From assembly GCA_937928175.1 (NCBI GenBank), contig CALFVP010000184.1:1-5210 (forward strand): a stretch of DNA of 5,210 nt, read 5' to 3'. Positions 1-5,210 of this stretch are shown piece after piece. Source of the DNA: an uncultured bacterium (GTDB lineage Bacteria > Spirochaetota > Brevinematia > DTOW01). Below the pieces are notes generated by a model. It was not told where the DNA came from. It was given only the letters and a program-made list of their open reading frames with translations, and searched no databases. The position numbers were made by a program, and so were the translations under genes. Each line of letters opens with the position of its first letter. The first letter of the stretch is position 1.

Positions 1-874
1 AAAGTTTAACAGCAACCATTACCATTGAACTCATCAAAGTAAAATCCCCTATTCTAACTTTACCCAGCAAGTGGTAAGATATTGTTTTCATAACTTTAAG
101 GAATTTATACACTCCCTTACTATTAAGAAAAGATTTTATAACTTTAGGTAAAAGACCAAATTCAACAGGATAAAACTCGTAAACCTTCTTATAGCCAACC
201 CTAAAAAGTAAGTTTCTAAGAGTTTTATTTGAAAAGTAATGAAGATGTCCAGGAAGATAGTAATGATAATTACTACCAAAAAATTTACTCTGTAGTCCAT
301 CAATATTAGCAGTTTGTATTAAAACTATTCCCCCTTTAGTGTTAGCTTTGTATATTTTCTTCATTGTTTCAAGTGGTTTTGACAAATGCTCAACAACTTC
401 TATCATAGTTATTATATCAAAAGTTTCCTCACCTATAAAAACTTCTTCAACATTTCCTTGAATAACGTTAATACCTCTACTTTTAGCGTAACTAGAGGAG
501 TATTCCGAAATCTCAATACCCCAAGGCACTAAACCAAACTTCTTTGAAACCTCCAAAAACCCACCAAATGAACAACCAACATCAAGTATACTGTAAGGTT
601 TTTTACCGTTTTCAATCTCGTATATGCTTATAAGTTTTTTCAACCTTTCATTCCAAACAAACTCAGCTCCTTTGATTTTTCTTTCATCCAGATAAGAATA
701 CACTTTATTACCAGAATAATACCCTTCATCGTAAAAACTTTTTATTTCCTCTTGAGAAGGAAAAGGAAACCTAAAAAGAGCACCACAGGAATTACAAGAA
801 TAAACATCAAAATCGTAGATACTTGATCTAAGAAAAAAAGAAAATTCACCTTCCCCACATACCCTACATTCCAT
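1..874 (-). CDS. Class I SAM-dependent methyltransferase with N-terminal zinc-ribbon-like CxxC pair (3' end cut by window)
   Basis: Translating leftward from the ATG at 874-872 gives 291 codons with no stop before the window edge, so the C-terminus is missing. Cysteines at residues 3, 6, 27 and 30 form two CxxC pairs, a probable zinc-ribbon. This is followed by a Rossmann methyltransferase core: motif I ILDVGCSFGGFL at 96-107, the acidic SAM-ribose-binding residue E121 in GIEIS, FDIITMIEVVEHL at 152-164, and a late HLHYFS motif at 210-215. The layout of zinc ribbon, Methyltransf_23-type core and late HLHYFS is common among methyltransferases found near sugar or surface-polysaccharide genes; the substrate here cannot be read from the sequence. 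The ATG is favoured because the first CxxC begins at residue 3, although the upstream bases show only a weak GAG ten bases away and no good Shine-Dalgarno. It lies 42 bases after proB and is probably co-transcribed with it. The family assignment is firm, the role unknown. Confidence 0.87.
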   Translation of the reverse strand, partial: MECRVCGEGEFSFFLRSSIYDFDVYSCNSCGALFRFPFPSQEEIKSFYDEGYYSGNKVYSYLDERKIKGAEFVWNERLKKLISIYEIENGKKPYSILDVGCSFGGFLEVSKKFGLVPWGIEISEYSSSYAKSRGINVIQGNVEEVFIGEETFDIITMIEVVEHLSKPLETMKKIYKANTKGGIVLIQTANIDGLQSKFFGSNYHYYLPGHLHYFSNKTLRNLLFRVGYKKVYEFYPVEFGLLPKVIKSFLNSKGVYKFLKVMKTISYHLLGKVRIGDFTLMSSMVMVAVKL

Positions 875-916
875 AATTAAAATACTCGATATAAAAACAA
901 ACGTTTTAAATTTATT

Positions 917-1975
917 TTACACCAAAACCATATTATCCACGTGTACCACTTCTTCAGAAAAATCTCTAATACCCAAAACTTCACCAATTTCAGAACTTTT
1001 TTTACCCTTAATTTTATTTATCTCAGAAGAAGAGTAATTAGTAATACCTATAGCTATGTTATCTCCATTCTCATTCGCTATATAAACAACATCACCAACA
1101 GAAAATTTACCTTTAACATCAACTATACCAATAGGTAACAAACTTTTTTTATTCTTTATAGCTTCTGAAGCACCTTTGTCAACAACAATAACACCTTTTT
1201 TCTTAAAGACAATCAACATCCTATCTTTAAAAGATTTTAATTTATTTTCTGATACAAACCTTGTACCAAAACCATTATACAAAACATCTTTCAAAATTCC
1301 TTTTCTAAATCCGTTTGCAATGATACACTCAATACCCGATTCCATGCAAATAAATCCTGCCTGAATTTTTGTTTTCATTCCACCAGTTGACAATTCAAAT
1401 CTCTTACCTTTTAAAAACCTACTTACCTCTTTCACATTGTCAACAACTTTTATAAGTTCTTGTCTAGAAGTACCAAAATCTTTGTATATTCCATCAACAT
1501 CTGTAAGAATAATAAGCTTATCAGCTATAACAGTGTTAGAAACCAAAGCAGAGAGTATATCGTTATTACCAAATTTAATTTCGTCAACAGCAACAGCATC
1601 GTTTTCGTTTAGTATTGGTATTACATTCATCCTAAGAAGTTCATTAATTGTATTTTTTAGGTGAAGAAAAGATTTTCTAGAATTTAAATCGTTATACGTA
1701 ACAAGTATTTGTGCTACTTCCATACCAAAATTACCAAAAAGTTTTTGGTACAACTTCATTAACTCTATTTGTCCAACACTTGACAAAGCTTGTTTCTCAG
1801 AAAGTGTAGCATAACCCTCAAAATTTAGTTTTTTTCTACCCAATCCAACAGCACCACTCGAAACAATAATAAACTTTTCACCCCTTAAAACCAATTCACA
1901 AACTTCAGAAACTATATTACTTAAAACATCCTCGTTTAGAACAATCTTTGTCCCAATCTTGAGAGTAATAAGCAT
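917..1975 (-). CDS. proB: Glutamate 5-kinase with C-terminal PUA domain
   Basis: This cytoplasmic enzyme phosphorylates L-glutamate with ATP to gamma-glutamyl phosphate, the first and normally proline-inhibited step of proline synthesis. With the start at ATG 1975 the protein has 352 residues, close to the usual length of about 365. Amino-acid-kinase motifs occur in order: LKIGTK at 5-10 (phosphate-binding lysine), SSGAVGLGR at 39-47, KQALSSVGQ at 61-69, NENDAVAVDEIKFGNND at 123-139 (glutamate-binding region), LTDVDGIY at 157-164, and STGGMKTK at 196-203. Residues from about 261 to 340 match the PUA domain of full-length bacterial ProB. The frame stays open to a TTG at 2023, but that start has no ribosome binding site and would add 16 residues before the first beta strand, so ATG 1975 is preferred. 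No proA partner is next to it in the window; proA may lie elsewhere. It sits between malQ (88 bases upstream) and the methyltransferase (42 bases downstream). Confidence 0.95.
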   Translation of the reverse strand: MLITLKIGTKIVLNEDVLSNIVSEVCELVLRGEKFIIVSSGAVGLGRKKLNFEGYATLSEKQALSSVGQIELMKLYQKLFGNFGMEVAQILVTYNDLNSRKSFLHLKNTINELLRMNVIPILNENDAVAVDEIKFGNNDILSALVSNTVIADKLIILTDVDGIYKDFGTSRQELIKVVDNVKEVSRFLKGKRFELSTGGMKTKIQAGFICMESGIECIIANGFRKGILKDVLYNGFGTRFVSENKLKSFKDRMLIVFKKKGVIVVDKGASEAIKNKKSLLPIGIVDVKGKFSVGDVVYIANENGDNIAIGITNYSSSEINKIKGKKSSEIGEVLGIRDFSEEVVHVDNMVLV

Positions 1976-2063
1976 AACAAAGACCAACCCCCTCAAAATC
2001 TCACTATTACTATAAAACTTCAAAAAAATTTATAAACTCAACCTCAAAAAACAAGTTATAAAA
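1976..2063 (-). other. 88-base malQ-proB intergenic gap, largest in the window
   Basis: This is the only gap here large enough to hold a promoter. It is T-rich on the coding strand. TTGAGT and TATAGT hexamer-like stretches occur, but their spacing of about 21 bases is too wide for a normal sigma-70 promoter, and such strings are expected by chance in AT-rich DNA. I see no GC-rich hairpin followed by a T tract, so there is no support for an intrinsic terminator after malQ. Read-through from malQ into proB is possible. Confidence 0.35.
1988..1994 (-). promoter_or_regulatory. Probable ribosome binding site of proB
   Basis: On the minus strand this reads GAGGGGG, which can pair with the anti-Shine-Dalgarno by allowing one G-U pair. 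It ends 12 bases before ATG 1975, longer than ideal, but no in-frame ATG, GTG or TTG offers better spacing. The small lipoprotein gene has a similar AGGGGGTT core at five-base spacing, which supports its use in this genome. Confidence 0.5.
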
Positions 2064-3551
2064 TTAAAATCTACTGTAAAGTTTGGAGAGATCGTACAAT
2101 TTTTCGATGATTTTACTGTTAATTTGGTTTTTCTTGACTCTCCAGCTCCAATTACCGTAAGCAACACCAGGTCTATTCATTCTAGCTTCACTACCTAATC
2201 CCAAAACATCCTGCATAGGAATAACTGCCAAAACTGCTGAAGATGAAATAGCAAGTTTTATAAGTGCCCAATTGATTTCTTTCTCACTTTTGGCACCTGT
2301 ATATTTCATTACATACTCTTTATCTGTATCGGAAATTGAATTAAACCAACCAACTGTTGTATCGTTATCGTGTGTACCAGTATATACAACACAATTTCTA
2401 TCGTAGTTATGAGGTAAGTATTCGTTATCTTGCCAGTTATTGAAAGCAAACTGCAAGACTTTCATACCTGGAAAACCAAAACTATCTCTAAGCTCAACAA
2501 CGTCTGGAGTTATAACTCCTAAATCTTCAGCTATTATTGGTAAATTTCCACCTAAATTTTCCTGGACTTTTGAAAATAAATCAAATCCATAGGCTTTTTC
2601 CCATTTACCGTTAACGGCAGTTTCCGAACCGTAAGGTACAGCCCAATACCCAGCAAACCCCCTAAAATGATCTATCCTGATGTAATCGTACATTTTCAAA
2701 GACATTCTAATCCTATTAATCCACCATTCATATTTCGTCTCTTTAAGTTTATCCCAATCGTAAAGAGGGTTACCCCAAAGCTGTCCTGTAGCACTAAAGT
2801 AATCTGGTGGAACACCAGCAACCTTTACTGGAACCAAGTTATCGTCAAACATGAAAATATTGGTGTTACTCCAAGTATCAGCACTATCCATAGCAACGAA
2901 TATAGGTATATCCCCCACGATCTCAACACCATTTCTATTGGCAAAAGCTTTAAGCTCAAACCAATCATCAAAAAATACAAACTGCAAGAACTTATGAAAC
3001 TCTATCTCATCTTTTAAGATACTCGAATAATGCTTTAAAGCATCATGTTTTCTAAACTTAATATCAGTATCCCATTCTAACCAAGACTTTCCACCAAAAT
3101 GCGACTTAAGAGCCATAAAAAGAGAAAAATCTTCAAGCCAAAAACTGTTGTTAAAACAAAATCTCTTAAAACTATCTTTCACGTAAGAATTATCTTTCTT
3201 AAAGTTTTCATAAGCTTTTCTAAAAATTGAGTATTTAAAGTTTATAACTTTACCGTAATCAACGTAACCATCTTCAAAACTTTCGTTAGGAATGTCAGAT
3301 TTTGATATAAACTTTCTCTGAACCAATCTATCGATGTCTATTAGCAAGGGATTACCTGCAAAAGCAGAAAAACATTGGTAAGGAGAATCACCGTATCCAG
3401 TAGGTCCTAAAGGTAAAATTTGCCAAATTTTTTGTCCTGATCTAACCAGAAACTTAACAAACTCATACCCTTCTTTTCCTAAACTTCCTATTCCGTATTT
3501 ACCAGGAAGAGAAGTTATATGCAAAAGTATACCTGCACCCCTTCTAAACAT
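2064..3551 (-). CDS. malQ: 4-alpha-glucanotransferase (amylomaltase, GH77)
   Basis: This enzyme transfers alpha-1,4-glucan segments between maltooligosaccharides or glycogen-derived chains, releasing glucose, and acts in the cytoplasm in maltodextrin or glycogen metabolism. From ATG 3551 the product has 495 residues, matching the short Thermus-type amylomaltases (about 500) rather than the longer enterobacterial form (about 690). Visible landmarks: GILLHITSLPGKYGIG at 7-22, QILPLGPTGYGDSPYQ at 44-59, VGDIPIFVA at 212-220, and the PPDYFSATGQLWGNPLYDW substrate-loop region at 248-266. The catalytic residues are in place: nucleophile D294 in RIDHFRG, acid/base E342 in AEDLG, and stabilising D395 in THDND. 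The near-C-terminal RMNRPG at 457-462 is also family-typical. All key residues are intact, so the enzyme should be active. An in-frame TTG at 3563 would overlap the ribosome binding site, so it is not the start. It begins 16 bases after the lipoprotein gene, implying one transcript. No malP or glgP is visible nearby. Confidence 0.97.
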   Translation of the reverse strand: MFRRGAGILLHITSLPGKYGIGSLGKEGYEFVKFLVRSGQKIWQILPLGPTGYGDSPYQCFSAFAGNPLLIDIDRLVQRKFISKSDIPNESFEDGYVDYGKVINFKYSIFRKAYENFKKDNSYVKDSFKRFCFNNSFWLEDFSLFMALKSHFGGKSWLEWDTDIKFRKHDALKHYSSILKDEIEFHKFLQFVFFDDWFELKAFANRNGVEIVGDIPIFVAMDSADTWSNTNIFMFDDNLVPVKVAGVPPDYFSATGQLWGNPLYDWDKLKETKYEWWINRIRMSLKMYDYIRIDHFRGFAGYWAVPYGSETAVNGKWEKAYGFDLFSKVQENLGGNLPIIAEDLGVITPDVVELRDSFGFPGMKVLQFAFNNWQDNEYLPHNYDRNCVVYTGTHDNDTTVGWFNSISDTDKEYVMKYTGAKSEKEINWALIKLAISSSAVLAVIPMQDVLGLGSEARMNRPGVAYGNWSWRVKKNQINSKIIEKLYDLSKLYSRF

Positions 3552-3553
3552 CT

Positions 3554-3561
3554 TCACCTCC
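3554..3561 (-). promoter_or_regulatory. Strong ribosome binding site of malQ
   Basis: The minus strand reads GGAGGTGA, an eight-base match to the complement of the bacterial 16S rRNA 3' end, with five bases between GGAGG and ATG 3551. It fixes the start at 3551 and rules out the in-frame TTG at 3563, whose second and third codons are this site. It begins six bases after the stop codon of the upstream lipoprotein gene. Confidence 0.9.
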
Positions 3562-3567
3562 AAAAAT

Positions 3568-4125
3568 TTATTTTTTCTCAGATAGAGAAATTTCTATATT
3601 TTTCTTGATAGGATTGTCAAAAAGAATTAACAGATAAGGGTACTTAATTTCGTAAGATGGTATCTTGGAATACTCTATATCAAGGTAAACCTTATCATCT
3701 TTCTCAATAGCAGACGAAAAAACCAAATTAACATCATAGTTATTAGAACCAAAAGTTATTAAAACTGCAGATTTATCTTTCAAGAAATCGTAACCAACAA
3801 CATCTTCTTTAACTCTTATCATAAAGTTATCTTCTTTTACAGCAGAAGGAAGATAATCCTTTAGTTTACTATAAACATTCTTTAACTCTCTTATATCCCT
3901 AACAATAAAAGTTTCAGCATAAGGGTATTTAAGAGGTATATTTCTAAAAGTAGAGTAGTACAGTTTTTTAACTTCATCAAAAGCACTTAATTTAGCAACA
4001 AAAACCCCTGTATAAGTATTTAATGGAATATTAATACCGCCACTAGGTATACCTGTATACTTCTCCCTAGGACAACCAAAAAGAACTAAACTCAAAAACA
4101 AAATTAAAATACCCCTTTTAAGCAT
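3568..4125 (-). CDS. Small predicted lipoprotein, function unknown
   Basis: The 185-residue product begins with a textbook short lipoprotein signal: two basic residues (K3, R4), a hydrophobic core at 5-16, and a lipobox LFGC with Cys18 as the predicted lipidation site. The Phe at position -2 departs from the strict consensus but is tolerated in several phyla. The mature part (168 residues) should be anchored in the envelope. It contains a segment rich in lysine and tyrosine, then from about 108 to 180 an alternating beta-strand pattern (SAVLITFGSNNYDVNLVF, KVYLDIEY, YPYLLILFDNP). That C-terminal layout vaguely resembles the PrcB C-terminal domain of protease-complex lipoproteins; this is only a suggestion, since the diagnostic glycine-rich turn is replaced. 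The start at ATG 4125 is supported by AGGGGG with five-base spacing. It lies 20 bases after the 354-codon gene and 16 bases before malQ, so co-transcription is likely. I do not recognise a specific family. Confidence 0.8.
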   Translation of the reverse strand: MLKRGILILFLSLVLFGCPREKYTGIPSGGINIPLNTYTGVFVAKLSAFDEVKKLYYSTFRNIPLKYPYAETFIVRDIRELKNVYSKLKDYLPSAVKEDNFMIRVKEDVVGYDFLKDKSAVLITFGSNNYDVNLVFSSAIEKDDKVYLDIEYSKIPSYEIKYPYLLILFDNPIKKNIEISLSEKK

Positions 4126-4130
4126 ATTAA

Positions 4131-4136
4131 CCCCCT
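4131..4136 (-). promoter_or_regulatory. Ribosome binding site of the lipoprotein gene
   Basis: The minus strand reads AGGGGG followed by TTAAT and ATG 4125, a five-base spacing. It occupies part of the 20-base gap after the upstream stop codon, leaving no room for a separate promoter there. Confidence 0.7.
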
Positions 4137-4145
4137 GAAAAACTT

Positions 4146-5210
4146 TTAATTTAAGTAAGATTTTCTAAGTTTTATTTTCTCTTTTTCAACTTTGACCAAA
4201 AAATCTTTGTAAACATTAGAAATATCTCTGATTATTCCAGCTTTATAACTCTTATACTGCTCAGTGTAACTTCTAAAAATGTTATCACTCTCATCTTCTA
4301 TAAAAACAGAAATAAAACCTTTCTCACTTGTAAGTTCTTTTAGTACGTTATCAACGAAATTGGAATTAGTAATTACCGATTTAACAGTGTCTTTCAGCAT
4401 TTTGCCCATTAAATCAACAGAACAAATATATTCACCTCCAAGAGTATCCATAAAAAGTCTTGCTTCAAATTGACTTGAAAATCTTTTGATACCTAAAATA
4501 TTTTTCAAACCATCAAAGTAAACTTTACCAACCAAGGTATCATTAGAGAAAAATCCATTAAAGCTAAATTTTCCACCACCAAAAAGATTACCACTTAAAT
4601 TAACAAAAACAACTTTATTAGAAATAAGCACAACATACTGGCCATCTTCCAAACTTAGAAATTCCGGAAGGGACAAAAAATTATAGTTCATAAGTTTTTT
4701 AGTAAGATAGTAAGGAAAATTAGAAACATACCTACCAACATACTTATCAGGATTTTTCTTAAACATCTCAACTCTTTGATCCCACGCAATTCTATACCCA
4801 TCCCTCAAAATAGAAAGTTTTGAATAAATATCATCTACTCTCTTTTGATACTCAATCAAAATATTCTTGGAAGTATTAATAAACTTATCAAACAATTTAA
4901 CAAACTCATCCGAATTTAAAGATGTTTTACCCTCAGAAAAAGCATTAAGGTATTCAATATAAGCAGATTGTCTAAAAGAATTAAAAACATCTTCCATGTC
5001 TTTCTTAACACTATCAACGTACTTAGAAATATCAAGTTCCATCTTACTAATTTTAACTGAGACGTTTAACCACGAAGATATGATTTCTTCGGAATACTTA
5101 TAAAATATCTCACTATCTTTGACTTTACCATTTTCAAAAATATTACTAAAAGATTCAATAGAAACTCTGTTTAAATAAACATCCAAAGAATTCGTTACAA
5201 TACTAAACAT
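4146..5210 (-). CDS. Uncharacterised protein, helical flanks around a beta-rich middle (5' end at window edge)
   Basis: The frame is open for 354 codons, ending in TAA at 4148-4146. The first visible codon, at 5210-5208, is an ATG lying exactly on the window edge, so neither its ribosome binding site nor any upstream in-frame sequence can be seen; it may be the true start or an internal methionine. I do not recognise the family. Residues about 35-150 look helical and charged (for example SKYVDSVKKDMEDVFNSF at 62-79 and SKNILIEYQKRVDDIYSKL at 114-132), possibly coiled-coil. Residues about 188-262 are beta-rich, with a glycine run GGG at 211-213. The last 90 residues are again helical, ending in a lysine-rich tail (KVEKEKIKLRKSYLN). 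There is one cysteine (C263) and no clear transmembrane segment in the visible part. Codon use and strand bias match the neighbours, so there is no sign of recent transfer. It precedes the lipoprotein gene by 20 bases and is probably in the same operon, which hints at an envelope-related role but does not show one. Confidence 0.78.
   Translation of the reverse strand: MFSIVTNSLDVYLNRVSIESFSNIFENGKVKDSEIFYKYSEEIISSWLNVSVKISKMELDISKYVDSVKKDMEDVFNSFRQSAYIEYLNAFSEGKTSLNSDEFVKLFDKFINTSKNILIEYQKRVDDIYSKLSILRDGYRIAWDQRVEMFKKNPDKYVGRYVSNFPYYLTKKLMNYNFLSLPEFLSLEDGQYVVLISNKVVFVNLSGNLFGGGKFSFNGFFSNDTLVGKVYFDGLKNILGIKRFSSQFEARLFMDTLGGEYICSVDLMGKMLKDTVKSVITNSNFVDNVLKELTSEKGFISVFIEDESDNIFRSYTEQYKSYKAGIIRDISNVYKDFLVKVEKEKIKLRKSYLN

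Noticed and set aside
891..915. Inverted repeat ATAAA...TTTAT around the palindrome AAACGTTT between proB and the methyltransferase gene
   Set aside because: The arms are five A/T pairs with a 15-base loop, too weak for a terminator, and such pairs are expected by chance at this base composition.
941..1664. Three plus-strand open frames (941-1138, 1176-1364, 1437-1664) opposite proB
   Set aside because: All are antisense to well-conserved proB sequence, are low in complexity (Ser, Thr, Ile, Asn rich) and have no supporting start signals.
2017..2044. TTGAGT / TATAGT promoter-like pair in the malQ-proB gap
   Set aside because: The spacer of about 21 bases is outside the usual 16-18, and the hexamers are common by chance in T-rich DNA.
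2667..3017. Plus-strand open frame of 116 codons inside malQ
   Set aside because: It lies wholly antisense to a conserved GH77 gene, has no recognisable motif, and resembles a complement shadow of the malQ codons.
3552..3563. Upstream TTG extension of malQ by four codons
   Set aside because: The extra codons are the GGAGGTGA ribosome binding site of ATG 3551, and amylomaltases typically begin just before the GILLHITSLP motif.
4279..4473. Plus-strand open frame of 64 codons opposite the 354-codon gene
   Set aside because: It is short, Ser/Leu-rich, antisense to a much longer frame, and shows no family motif.

Overview
The window is a compact, AT-rich bacterial segment (about 32% GC on the lines I sampled). 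It carries five protein-coding genes, all on the minus strand, with intergenic gaps of only 16 to 88 bases. Arginine is encoded by AGA/AGG (all nine Arg codons of the methyltransferase that I decoded), and codons end mostly in A or T. The coding strand is enriched in G over C and T over A. This composition fits an AT-rich bacterium such as a spirochaete-like or thermophilic lineage, but nothing here fixes the taxon. Strong purine-rich ribosome binding sites and a lipoprotein signal show a bacterium rather than an archaeon.

In the order of transcription (right to left) the layout is as follows. A 354-codon gene of unknown function starts at the right edge (4146-5210, possibly truncated at its 5' end). 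A small predicted lipoprotein follows (3568-4125). Next is malQ, encoding 4-alpha-glucanotransferase of the short GH77 type (2064-3551). After an 88-base gap comes proB, encoding glutamate 5-kinase with its C-terminal PUA domain (917-1975). Last is a SAM-dependent methyltransferase with an N-terminal four-cysteine zinc-ribbon-like segment; it runs off the left edge (1-874).

The first three genes are tightly packed (gaps of 20 and 16 bases) and probably share a transcript. proB and the methyltransferase may be on the same transcript or may start a second one in the 88-base gap. The functions (alpha-glucan remodelling, the first step of proline synthesis, an unassigned methyl transfer, two envelope or unknown proteins) do not form one obvious pathway, so the cluster looks like co-oriented housekeeping genes rather than a dedicated system. 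No RNA gene, mobile element, CRISPR array, convincing terminator or intergenic stretch over 300 bases is present. I did not find a clearly novel system; the best leads are the two uncharacterised proteins upstream of malQ.
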